From positions 2,480,001 to 2,544,000 of the forward strand of contig NZ_CP067041.1 in NCBI RefSeq assembly GCF_016599855.1: DNA of 64,000 bases. The letters are read 5' to 3'. This document shows positions 10,770 through 18,341 of the stretch, one piece after another. Each line of letters starts with the position of its first letter. The stretch's first letter is position 1. The stretch is from Bradyrhizobium diazoefficiens (GTDB lineage Bacteria; Pseudomonadota; Alphaproteobacteria; Rhizobiales; Xanthobacteraceae). The notes beneath the pieces were generated by a model. That model ran no database searches and had not been told where the DNA came from. It was given only the letters and a program-made list of their open reading frames with translations. The translations under genes and the position numbers were made by a program.

Positions 10770-11732
10770 TCATCGAAGTTTCGGGTTAAGCGCGTCACGC
10801 AGCCAGTCGCCCAGCAGGTTGATCGACAGGATCAGGGCGGCAAGCGCAAACCCGGGGAAGGCAACGATCCACCATTCGCCTGCGAACAGATAGCCGTTGC
10901 CGATACGGATCAGCGTGCCGAGCGACGGCATTGTCTCAGGCATGCCGGAGCCGAGAAACGACAACGTTGCCTCGGTGATGATGGCGAGCGCGAGGTTGAT
11001 GGTGGCGATCACGAGGATCGGCCCCGTGGTGTTCGGCAGCACGTGGCGCAGCATGATCACCGGGGCGGGCAGGCCAATCAATTGCGCAGCGGCGACGTAG
11101 TCCTTGTTCTTCTCGACCATCACCGAGCCGCGCACCGTGCGGGCGTACTGCACCCAGAAGCTCAGGCCGATGGCAAAGACGAGCACGCCCAGCATGCTCA
11201 TCTCGTCGAGCCTGTTGCCGAGCACCGACTTGGCGATTCCATTGATCAAGAGCGCAATCAGGATCGCTGGAAATGAAAGCTGGACGTCGGCGATGCGCAT
11301 GATTAGCCCGTCGACGGCGCCGCCGAAATACCCGGCCATCAACCCGAGCAAGATCCCGAGCGCGCCCGAGAAGACCACGCCGAGCACGCCGACGAGCAAT
11401 GAGATGCGCAGGCCGTAAAGGATCGCGGACAGCACGTCGCGGCCCTGCTCGTCGGTGCCGAGCAGGAACGGGCTCTGGCCGTCTGCGGTCCAGATCGGCG
11501 AGATGCGAGAATTCATCAGCTGGAGCTGCGCCGGGTCGAACGGATTTTGCACCGATAGCACGGAGGCGAAGATCGCGAGCAGGAAGAACAGCAGCGTCAC
11601 TGCGGCTGCGATCATGGTGATCCTGGAGCGGCGGAACGAATAAAACAGGTCGCTGTCGAGCGCGCGCTTGAACCAGCCAGGCGCTGCCGCAGAGCGCTTC
11701 TCGGACGTGTGGGGAACGACGGCCTCGCTCAT
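10770..11732 (-). CDS. Peptide ABC transporter permease (DppC-like, second importer)
   Basis: Permease of 320 residues. The frame extends to 11795, but the ATG at 11732 (MSEAVVPHTSEKRS) lies one base after the stop of the DppB-like gene and is the better start. The first helix is at about 35-60. The LLGTDEQGRDVLSAILYG segment (about 110-127) is the C-type periplasmic signature, and the EAA-like loop is seen as AAAQLIGLPAPVIMLRHVLP. It carries a longer first periplasmic loop than the other DppC copy (NPFDPAQLQLMNSRISPIW). Order and spacing show it belongs to the same transcript as the DppB-like gene and the two ATPase genes downstream. Confidence 0.93.
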   Translation of the reverse strand: MSEAVVPHTSEKRSAAAPGWFKRALDSDLFYSFRRSRITMIAAAVTLLFFLLAIFASVLSVQNPFDPAQLQLMNSRISPIWTADGQSPFLLGTDEQGRDVLSAILYGLRISLLVGVLGVVFSGALGILLGLMAGYFGGAVDGLIMRIADVQLSFPAILIALLINGIAKSVLGNRLDEMSMLGVLVFAIGLSFWVQYARTVRGSVMVEKNKDYVAAAQLIGLPAPVIMLRHVLPNTTGPILVIATINLALAIITEATLSFLGSGMPETMPSLGTLIRIGNGYLFAGEWWIVAFPGFALAALILSINLLGDWLRDALNPKLR

Positions 11733-11733
11733 G

Positions 11734-12714
11734 TCAGTGCGCCCGGCTGACCGTCGAGCGCAGCCGCGGATCGACGATGGTGTAAAGGATATCAACCACG
11801 AGATTGATGGTGACGAAGATCAGGGACACCATCATCAGGTAGGCCGCCATGATCGGGATATCGACGTTCTGAACAGCCTGTACGAACAGGAGCCCCATGC
11901 CGGGCCATTGGAACACGGTCTCAGTAATGATCGCGAAAGCAATGACTGAGCCGAATTGCAGGCCTGCCACGGTGATCACGGGAACCAGCGTGTTGCGCAG
12001 CGCATGGCCGAAATGGATTGCCCGCGTGGTCAGCCCTCGGGCGCGGGCGAAGCGGATGTAGTCGGTGCGCATGACCTCGAGCATTTCCGCGCGGACGAGC
12101 CGCATGATCAGCGTCATCTGGAACAGGCCGAGCGTGATCGAAGGCATGATCAGCGCTTTCAGGCCTGACAGCGTCAGGAGCCCCGTCGTCCACCAGCCGA
12201 TATGCACAACATCGCCCCGCCCGAACGAGGGCAGCCAGCCGAGCGTCACCGAGAACAGGTAGATCATGAGAATGCCGATCAGGAAGGTCGGCAGCGAGAT
12301 GCCGATCAAGGAGACGGCCTGGAATATGTGCGTGAGCCAGCTGTCACGGCGAAGCGCCGAATAGACGCCCATCAGAATGCCACAGATCATCGCGAAGATG
12401 GTGGCGCAGATCGCGAGCTCCAGCGTCGCGGGCATCCGCTCTATCAGCAGGTCCGTGACTGGCAGGCGGAACTGGTAGGACACGCCGAACTTGAACTGCG
12501 CAGCGTTGCCGACATATCGGCCGAACTGCACGATCACGGGATCGTCGAGGCCGAGCGATTTGCGGATCGCGGCGCGCTCCGCGCCCGACGTATCCATCCC
12601 CACCATCTGGTTCACGGGATCGCCGGCAAACCGGAACATCGAAAACGAGATGACCCCGACGGCGATCATGACGCCGACGGCCTGGATAGCCCGGCGCAGT
12701 GTGAAAGCGAGCAT
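11734..12714 (-). CDS. Peptide ABC transporter permease (DppB-like, second importer)
   Basis: Permease of 326 residues, starting at the first Met (MLAFTLRRAIQAVGVMIAVG) with an immediate membrane helix. The FAGDPVNQMVG segment (about 29-39) corresponds to the GDP motif of B-type subunits. The EAA loop is seen as RFARARGLTTRAIHFGHAL (about 221-239). About six helices are predicted. It lies 115 bp downstream of its binding-protein gene, and this gap holds a strong stem-loop (12770-12814). That arrangement suggests differential stability of the binding-protein and permease parts of the message. Confidence 0.94.
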   Translation of the reverse strand: MLAFTLRRAIQAVGVMIAVGVISFSMFRFAGDPVNQMVGMDTSGAERAAIRKSLGLDDPVIVQFGRYVGNAAQFKFGVSYQFRLPVTDLLIERMPATLELAICATIFAMICGILMGVYSALRRDSWLTHIFQAVSLIGISLPTFLIGILMIYLFSVTLGWLPSFGRGDVVHIGWWTTGLLTLSGLKALIMPSITLGLFQMTLIMRLVRAEMLEVMRTDYIRFARARGLTTRAIHFGHALRNTLVPVITVAGLQFGSVIAFAIITETVFQWPGMGLLFVQAVQNVDIPIMAAYLMMVSLIFVTINLVVDILYTIVDPRLRSTVSRAH

Positions 12715-12769
12715 CTGTTCCTTTCACATCTCTTCAGCAGCACGCATCATCGCGTTAGCCCGAAATAAC

Positions 12770-12814
12770 AAGTCCCGGAAGCCAGATCTTTGAAAGCGAT
12801 GGCTTCCGGGACTT
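12770..12814 (-). promoter_or_regulatory. Perfect 15-bp stem-loop between binding-protein and permease genes
   Basis: AAGTCCCGGAAGCCA at 12770-12784 pairs perfectly with TGGCTTCCGGGACTT at 12800-12814, with a 15-base loop. On the transcribed minus strand it is not followed by a run of U, so it is unlikely to be a simple intrinsic terminator. Such hairpins after a binding-protein gene are known from other ABC operons to protect the upstream message, giving excess binding protein over permease. That role here is inference. Confidence 0.75.
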
Positions 12815-12829
12815 CACAACTTGTCGACA

Positions 12830-14428
12830 CTACTCGTCCTGCTTGGTCGCCCAGTAGAGCATGACCATGTTGTCCGCACGCTGGGTCAGTTTCACCTTCT
12901 TCGATACGCCCCAGGCGAGCGCCTGCTGGTGCAGCGGGATGTAGGCCCAGTCCTTCATCGAGACCTCGAAAGCCTGCTTGATCAGCTGATTGCGCTTGGC
13001 CGTATCAGATTCCACCAGAACCTTGTCGGCGAGCTCGTCGAACTGCTTGTTGCAATAGCCGGCGAGATTGGCTTCACCGCGGTTGGGGTCCTTGGGGTCG
13101 TCCCGGCAGCCCATGATGTCGTGGAGCACGTTCTGGGCGTCGAGCGTATCCGGGGTCCAGCCCAGCATGAACAGCGAGGTCTTGTAGCCGCCGGGCTTCA
13201 GCACCTTGGCGAAATACTGGGCCTTGGGTTGCGCCAGCAGGTCTACCTTGATGTTGATGCGGGCGAGCATCCCAACGATGGCCTGACAGATCGCGGCGTC
13301 ATTGACGTAGCGATCGTTCGGGCAGTCCATCGTCACTTCGAAACCGTCCGCATAGCCGGCGTCTGCCAGAAGCTTCTTGGCGGCTTCGGGATCGAACTTC
13401 GGCCGGGTGAAATCCTTCGAGGAAAAGATCTCTGGTGCGACCATCAATGCGGACGGCGTGGACAGTCCGCGCATGACGCGATTCTTGATCAGGTCGACGT
13501 CGATCGCCCGGTAGACGGCTTCGCGGACGCGAACGTCCTTGAACGGGTTCTTGCCCTTGATGTTGGAATACAGGAGCTCGTCACGCGCCTGATCCATGCC
13601 AACGAAGATGGTGCGGAGCTCAGGTCCCGTCAGCACGGTGGCGTTGGGGCTCGCTTTGACCCGCTCGATGTCCTGGACAGGAACCGGCTCGATCACGTCG
13701 ACCTCGCCCGATAACAGCGCCGCGACACGCGTGGCCGGGTTTGCGATCGGCGTGAAGATGATCTCCTTGAGATTATGTTCCGGCTTGCGCCACCAGTTCG
13801 GATTGGCCTTGAAGACGGTCTTCACGCCCGGCTGATGGCTCTCGATGGTAAAGGCGCCGGTGCCGTTTTCATGAAGCGACGCGTAGCTCGGGGTCGTCGC
13901 AGCTGCGGGCGTCGGTGCCACCGCATCGTTCGCCTCTGCCCATTTTTTATCCATGATGTACCAGGTCGCCCACAGCGCCGTCAGGATGGGATTGGGCGAG
14001 GTCAGGATGAAATCGACGGTGTAATCGTCGATCTTGACGACCTTTGCATCGGCGGGAACGCGGCTCTGGAAGTTCGACCCTTTTGCCCGCACGCGGTCGG
14101 CCGAGAATACGACGTCATCGGCCGTGAAGGGGTCACCGTTGTGGAATTTCACGCCCTTGCGCAGGTGAAAGCGCCAGCGCGTCGGCTCCGGCGTCTCCCA
14201 GCTTTCGGCGAGCGCCGGGATGATCTTCAGGTCCTTGCCGCGGGCGACCAGGCCCTCGTAGACGTGGCCGAGATGCGCACTGGTGGTCGACTCGTTCAGC
14301 GTGTAGGGGTCGAGCGATTTCAGCTCACCCTGGTTGGCGTAGCGCAGCGTCTGGCTCGACGCCGGCGTGGCCGCCAACGCCAATACACCGGCGAGCGTCG
14401 CCGCAAACAGACTTCGTCCGACTGACAT
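12830..14428 (-). CDS. Peptide ABC transporter substrate-binding protein (SBP family 5, second importer)
   Basis: Periplasmic binding protein of 532 residues. The frame runs to 14800, but the ATG at 14428 opens a proper signal peptide (MSVGRSLFAATLAGVLALAA, cleavage near ASSQ) and is preceded by GGAGAGGG, a good ribosome site. The mature part begins TLRYANQGELKSLDPYTLNE, with LRKGVKFHNGDPFTADDVVF at about residues 92-111, both typical of family 5 proteins. Two Cys pairs near CPNDRYVNDAAIC and GCRDDPKDPNRGEANLAGYC could form disulfides. It is the first gene of the minus-strand run. A candidate sigma-54 promoter lies about 100 bp upstream. The ligand is not known. Confidence 0.93.
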   Translation of the reverse strand: MSVGRSLFAATLAGVLALAATPASSQTLRYANQGELKSLDPYTLNESTTSAHLGHVYEGLVARGKDLKIIPALAESWETPEPTRWRFHLRKGVKFHNGDPFTADDVVFSADRVRAKGSNFQSRVPADAKVVKIDDYTVDFILTSPNPILTALWATWYIMDKKWAEANDAVAPTPAAATTPSYASLHENGTGAFTIESHQPGVKTVFKANPNWWRKPEHNLKEIIFTPIANPATRVAALLSGEVDVIEPVPVQDIERVKASPNATVLTGPELRTIFVGMDQARDELLYSNIKGKNPFKDVRVREAVYRAIDVDLIKNRVMRGLSTPSALMVAPEIFSSKDFTRPKFDPEAAKKLLADAGYADGFEVTMDCPNDRYVNDAAICQAIVGMLARINIKVDLLAQPKAQYFAKVLKPGGYKTSLFMLGWTPDTLDAQNVLHDIMGCRDDPKDPNRGEANLAGYCNKQFDELADKVLVESDTAKRNQLIKQAFEVSMKDWAYIPLHQQALAWGVSKKVKLTQRADNMVMLYWATKQDE

Positions 14429-14811
14429 TCTTGACCCTCTCCACTCGCCCGCGCCGTGATTTTTGATTGTTCGGCGGGGCTGATCGATCCATGTTGCCCA
14501 GAGTTCTCGACCCGTGCAAGCGCCATTCCAGCAAGGAACGCGCCAAGTTGCGCCGCTGTGCAGCAATGCTGACCGGCAATTTAGGGTGAGAAGCGCGCGG
14601 CCGACATTCGACTTTCGACCTCCGAAGTCCCGGAATGAGGGCGGAACGACCCGGCGGCCGTCGGGCGAGCGCGGTCGTGGCCGGACGATTTGATTGACCA
14701 AAGCCGCCGATTGCGGAAGCTGGCATCCGGCTCCCGTCTCAGGTCGCTTGCGTCGCACGCCATGTCGCGGCGATACTGTGTGACGCCACTCGAATCTCAT
14801 CCGGAGGGGAC
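14429..14811. other. Divergent intergenic region, 383 bp
   Basis: The gap lies between the start of the second peptide-binding-protein gene (minus strand) and the start of the DUF6489 gene (plus strand). Apart from the sigma-54-like site at 14530-14545 I see only a ribosome site (GGAGGGG at about 14802-14808) for the rightward gene. Open frames here are antisense extensions without coding character. No clear RNA gene or long repeat was seen. Confidence 0.6.
14530..14545 (-). promoter_or_regulatory. Candidate sigma-54 (-24/-12) promoter for the peptide importer array
   Basis: The minus strand reads TGGCGCGTTCCTTGCT. The known sigma-54 consensus is TGGCACG-N4-TTGCW with GG and GC ten bases apart. 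This site matches all but one defined base and has the exact GG-N10-GC spacing. It points toward the binding-protein gene and would give a 5' leader of roughly 90 bases. No enhancer-binding protein gene or upstream activator site was recognised, so a chance match cannot be excluded. Confidence 0.45.
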
Positions 14812-15069
14812 ATGAAAGTTAACATCGAAATCGACTGCACCCCCCTCGAGGCTCGCCAGTTTTTCGGATTGCCGGACGTCTCGCCGATGCAGGTCGCCGT
14901 CATGGAGAAGCTGCAACAGCAGGTCTTGAGCAACATCGACAAGGTCTCGCCGGAATCGCTGATCCAGAGCTGGTTCACTTTTGATCCAAAGCTCGCGGAG
15001 CGGTTTCAGGACATGTTCGTCACCATGGCCGGTCTCGGCGGAACACGCAGCAACGACAAGAAGAAGTAA
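14812..15069 (+). CDS. DUF6489 family small protein
   Basis: An 85-residue soluble protein starting MKVNIEIDCTPLEARQFFGL with a good ribosome site (GGAGGGG). It matches the DUF6489 family as I remember it: the CTPLEARQFFGLPD opening, then VMEKLQQQ, and a short Lys-rich tail. The family is common in alphaproteobacteria with no proven function. It sits just before the decayed alpha/beta hydrolase (its TAA is followed directly by that frame's ATG) and then the wax ester synthase, so it may have been co-transcribed with lipid genes. A similar context next to PHA genes is plausible but unproven. Confidence 0.85.
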   Translation: MKVNIEIDCTPLEARQFFGLPDVSPMQVAVMEKLQQQVLSNIDKVSPESLIQSWFTFDPKLAERFQDMFVTMAGLGGTRSNDKKK

Positions 15070-15656
15070 ATGCCGATCGCGCGGGACGAGGCGCCGGGCT
15101 CAGGCCGGCTTCGTCCGCCCGGCCTTGGCCTGCTGCTCGCGGAGGCGCGCGGCCTGTTCGAACTCAATGCCAGCCTCCTGCTCTCGCCGCTGCTGATGCG
15201 CGCCGCTAGGGGAGCCTCGGTGGCGTCTATGCCCGCGATCTCGCACTCCAAGCGCCAGAGATGGTCCGCTACGTCGTCACGCTCGGCAGCCCCTTCGTTA
15301 ACGATGTGCGGGCAACCAACGCAACGCGGCTCTACGAGGCGATGTCCGGCGAGCGCGTCGAGGATTTTGCGGAGCTGCGCGAAGCCATCGCCGGCGATCT
15401 TCCGGTGCCCGCGACCTCGATCTATTCGCGCGCCGACGGCGTCGTGAACTGGCGGACCTGCCTGTTGCGCCCGGGGGACCGTGCCGAGAACATCGAAGTG
15501 CATCTGGCAAGCCATATCGGGCTCGGGGTGAGCCCTGCTGCGCTGTGGGCCGTGGCGGATCGCCTGGCGCAACCGGAGGGAGACTTCTTGCCATTTGACC
15601 GGACGGGGCCGTTTGCCATTGCATATGCCCCGCCGGAACAGGCAGTATCGGTCTGA
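15070..15656 (+). pseudogene. Decayed alpha/beta hydrolase with internal deletion and frameshift
   Basis: Two fragments in different frames match consecutive parts of the intact hydrolase at 27676-28446. The first (15070 frame) has RLRPPGLGLLLAEARGLFEL, resembling the paralogue's MLRPPSRTLMFLEGRAIHEF. The second frame resumes at about 15210 with GSLGGVYARDLALQAPEMV, resembling GWSLGGLYARQLAKMMPERV, and continues to the end with FVNDVRATNATRLYE and SRADGVVNW. Roughly 70 residues between RG and SLGG are missing at about 15206-15212, and a TAG at 15207 interrupts the second frame just before the join. The nucleophile Ser is still encoded but the oxyanion-side strand and N-terminal core are gone. 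It is unlikely to make a working enzyme. An independent short product from the ATG at 15261 is possible but not supported. Confidence 0.85.
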
Positions 15657-15704
15657 CGAGAAGCGGCCGCTAAAGGCGCCCGTCGAATGTGAGCGGAGGG
15701 AATT

Positions 15705-17255
15705 ATGGCCGACGGAAAGAAGCTGTCGTCGTTGGACGCGTCGTTTCTCTATCTGGAAACGCCGGAAATGCCGATGCATGTCGGCAGCATGGCGATCTTT
15801 CGCCTGCCCGACGACTACAACGGCGACTTCTTCGAAGACTTCAAGGCGATGATCGTCTCGCGCCTGCACATCGCGCCGATCCTGAAGGCGCGGCTGGAGA
15901 AGGCGCCGCTCGACATCGACCATCCGTCCTGGGTCGAGGACGACCAGTTCGACATCGACCGTCACATCTTCCGCGCCAGCCTGCCGGCACCGCGCGACCG
16001 CGCCACGCTCGAGCGAATCGTCGGCTGGATGCATGCGAAGCTTTTGAACCGCGCCCGGCCGCTCTGGGAGTTCTACGTGTTCGAGGGCATGAAGGACAAC
16101 GAGGTCGGGCTCTATTCCAAGATGCACCATGCCGCCATCGACGGCGGCGCCGGCGCGGCCTTGACCAACATGATCTACGACATCTCGCCGATTCCGCGGA
16201 AGGTCGAGCCGCCGACCGGCGGATCGAAGCCCGGGCAGGAGCCGCGCGATATCGCCGCGAACCTGCTCGATTCCTATCAGCAGCTCTTCACCCAGCCGCT
16301 CGATGCGTCGGCGGCTGCGAAGAATTTGCAGCTGCCGCGCACCGGCAAGAGCGACATCGGCTCGATCCTGTTCGACAATGCGATGTACCAGATCGAGAGC
16401 GCGGTGCGATTCGCCGGCAACATCCCGACCATGGTCAAGAGCGTATCTGACGTGCTCGGCAAGATTTCCGATCCCAAGTCGCGCGAGAGCCTCGCCAGCA
16501 TGGTGTCGCCGCCGACCATGCTCAACAAGTCGATTTCCTCGGAGCGCAGCTTCGCCGGCGTCTCGATCTCGCTGTCGCGAGCCAAGGCGCTGGCCAAGCA
16601 GGCCGACGGCAAGCTCAATGACGTGGTGCTCGCGCTCGCTTCCGGCGTGGTTCGGCGTTACCTCCTGCAATACGGTACGCTCCCTGCAAAATCGCTGACC
16701 GCTGCGGTGCCGATCTCGCTGCGGGAGGAGGGCAACACCGAGGCCAACAACCAGGTGTTCGGCATGATCTGCTCGATCGCGACCAATATTGAGGACCCCA
16801 AGGCGCGGTTGGAAGCCATCATCGCGCAGTCAACCAAGTCCAAGGAGATGTCGCATCCGCTACGCGCACTGATGCCCCAGGTCTCCAACATCTCGATGCT
16901 GGGGGCACCGATCATCGTCCAGATCATGGCGCTGCTCTACAGCCGCTCCGACCTGTCGAACGTTCTGCCGCCGGCCGCGAACATCACGGTGTCCAACGTG
17001 CCGGGGCCGCGGCAGACGCTCTATGCCGCCGGCGCGGAGCTGTTGCACATCTTCCCGGTGTCGATCTCGACGCACGGGCAGGCGCTCAACATCACCGTGC
17101 AGAGCTATCGCGATCAGCTCGATTTCGGCTTCATCGTCGGCGCCAACATCATTCCGCACGTGCAGGTGATGTGCGACATGCTGCCGGAGGAGTTTGCCGC
17201 GCTGGAGGCGGCCTATGCGACGCCGGCGGCCGACATCAAGGGCGCCGCGGAATAG
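15705..17255 (+). CDS. Wax ester synthase / diacylglycerol acyltransferase family (WS/DGAT)
   Basis: A 516-residue acyltransferase that would join an acyl-CoA to a fatty alcohol or diacylglycerol, making neutral storage lipid. The condensing motif HHxxxDG is present as HHAAIDG (residues 141-147). The N-terminus (LSSLDASFLYLETPEMPMHV) and the later NVPGPRQTLYAAGA block are characteristic of bacterial WS/DGAT enzymes. Length is normal for the family (about 450-520). The ATG is preceded by GGAGGG. It is followed 22 bp later by an epoxide hydrolase and then a CYP102-type P450, suggesting shared expression of fatty-acid-modifying enzymes. Actual acceptor alcohol is not known. Confidence 0.93.
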   Translation: MADGKKLSSLDASFLYLETPEMPMHVGSMAIFRLPDDYNGDFFEDFKAMIVSRLHIAPILKARLEKAPLDIDHPSWVEDDQFDIDRHIFRASLPAPRDRATLERIVGWMHAKLLNRARPLWEFYVFEGMKDNEVGLYSKMHHAAIDGGAGAALTNMIYDISPIPRKVEPPTGGSKPGQEPRDIAANLLDSYQQLFTQPLDASAAAKNLQLPRTGKSDIGSILFDNAMYQIESAVRFAGNIPTMVKSVSDVLGKISDPKSRESLASMVSPPTMLNKSISSERSFAGVSISLSRAKALAKQADGKLNDVVLALASGVVRRYLLQYGTLPAKSLTAAVPISLREEGNTEANNQVFGMICSIATNIEDPKARLEAIIAQSTKSKEMSHPLRALMPQVSNISMLGAPIIVQIMALLYSRSDLSNVLPPAANITVSNVPGPRQTLYAAGAELLHIFPVSISTHGQALNITVQSYRDQLDFGFIVGANIIPHVQVMCDMLPEEFAALEAAYATPAADIKGAAE

Positions 17256-17277
17256 GAAACTGACCAGGACATCTGCG

Positions 17278-18273
17278 ATGATTGAAATGCCGCCGCTGAA
17301 GTTCGTGCAGACGAACGGAATCCGCATGGGCTATTACGAAGCTGGCCCGAAGACCGACAAGCCGCCGATCGTGCTGTGTCACGGCTGGCCGGAGCTCGCC
17401 TTCTCCTGGCGGCACCAGATCAAGGCGCTGAGCGAAGCCGGCATCCGCGTGATCGCGCCGGACCAGCGCGGCTATGGCGCAACCGACCGGCCCGAGCCGG
17501 TCGAGGCTTATGACATCGAGCATCTGACCGGCGATCTGGTCGGCCTGCTTGATCATCTGGAGATCGACAAGGCAATCTTCGTCGGCCACGACTGGGGCGG
17601 GTTCATCGTCTGGCAGATGCCCCTGCGGCACATCGACCGCGTCGCCGGCGTGGTCGGCATCAACACCCCGCACACCAACCGGGCCTGGGCCGATCCGATC
17701 GAGCTGTTGCGCGCGCGCTTCGGCGAGAAGATGTACATCGTGCAGTTCCAGGATCCGTCGCGCGAGCCTGACGGCATCTTCGGCAGCCGTGTCGAGCAAA
17801 CCTTTGACGCTTTCATGCGCAAGCCGGCGCCACGCCCGGCCGACGCACCGGCCGAGGAAGTGGTTGCCGGCGTCGGCGCCTCGCCGCGGCTCAATCTGGC
17901 ATTTCCGCAGATGATTGCCGGCTACGACGCCAAGCACGATCCGCGCACGCCGATTCTGACGGCCGATGAGAAGAAGGTGTTCGTCGATACCTTTACCGGG
18001 ACCGGCTTCACCGGCGGCATCAACTGGTACCGCAACATGTCGCGCAACTGGACGCGCTCGGAAGGCCTCGATCACACCGTGCGGGTGCCCTCGCTGATGA
18101 TCATGGCGGAGAACGATGCGGTGCTGCCGCCGTCTTCAGCCGATGGCATGGAAAAGCTGATTCCCGATCTGGAAAAATACCTGGTTCGCGACAGCGGCCA
18201 TTGGACGCAGCAGGAGAAGCCGGAAGAGGTCAGCGCCAAGCTGATCGAATGGCGCAGAAGGCGGTTTGGCTAG
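17278..18273 (+). CDS. Epoxide hydrolase-type alpha/beta hydrolase
   Basis: A 331-residue alpha/beta hydrolase. The start at 17278 (MIEMPPLKFVQTNGIRMGYY) is 22 bp after the acyltransferase; a longer in-frame reading would overlap that gene. The HGWPE oxyanion motif (about 38-42) and nucleophile Asp105 in GHDWGG are typical of epoxide hydrolases. The likely acid is Asp in AENDAVLPP and the base is His in SGHWTQQE near the C-terminus. A cap-domain Tyr is probably in INWYRNM. The nucleophile is Asp, so an ester-forming epoxide hydrolase or related dehalogenase reaction is expected. The neighbouring P450 could supply fatty-acid epoxides, which would make this its partner enzyme, by inference. Confidence 0.9.
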   Translation: MIEMPPLKFVQTNGIRMGYYEAGPKTDKPPIVLCHGWPELAFSWRHQIKALSEAGIRVIAPDQRGYGATDRPEPVEAYDIEHLTGDLVGLLDHLEIDKAIFVGHDWGGFIVWQMPLRHIDRVAGVVGINTPHTNRAWADPIELLRARFGEKMYIVQFQDPSREPDGIFGSRVEQTFDAFMRKPAPRPADAPAEEVVAGVGASPRLNLAFPQMIAGYDAKHDPRTPILTADEKKVFVDTFTGTGFTGGINWYRNMSRNWTRSEGLDHTVRVPSLMIMAENDAVLPPSSADGMEKLIPDLEKYLVRDSGHWTQQEKPEEVSAKLIEWRRRRFG

Positions 18274-18309
18274 CTCGTCACTACGAGCCAAGCTCCTCGC
18301 AATGACGAG
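18274..18309. repeat. Small inverted repeat after epoxide hydrolase gene
   Basis: CTCGTCA at 18274-18280 and TGACGAG at 18303-18309 form 7-bp perfect arms. The right half (CTCGCAATGACGAG) resembles the core of the larger GTCATTGCGAG repeats at 26153 and 32174, so this is probably a worn member of the same family. It lies in the gap before the P450 gene and could act as a weak terminator. Confidence 0.5.
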
Positions 18310-18341
18310 GTTACCGACCGTGGCAGGGGAAGCGTAGCTCA

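Noticed and set aside
12821..13714. A plus-strand frame opposite the second peptide-binding-protein gene
   Set aside because: Antisense shadow; the binding protein on the other strand has a signal peptide and family motifs.
15006..16670. A 554-codon minus-strand frame under the wax ester synthase
   Set aside because: It lies antisense to a clear acyltransferase gene and has no recognisable motif or ribosome site.
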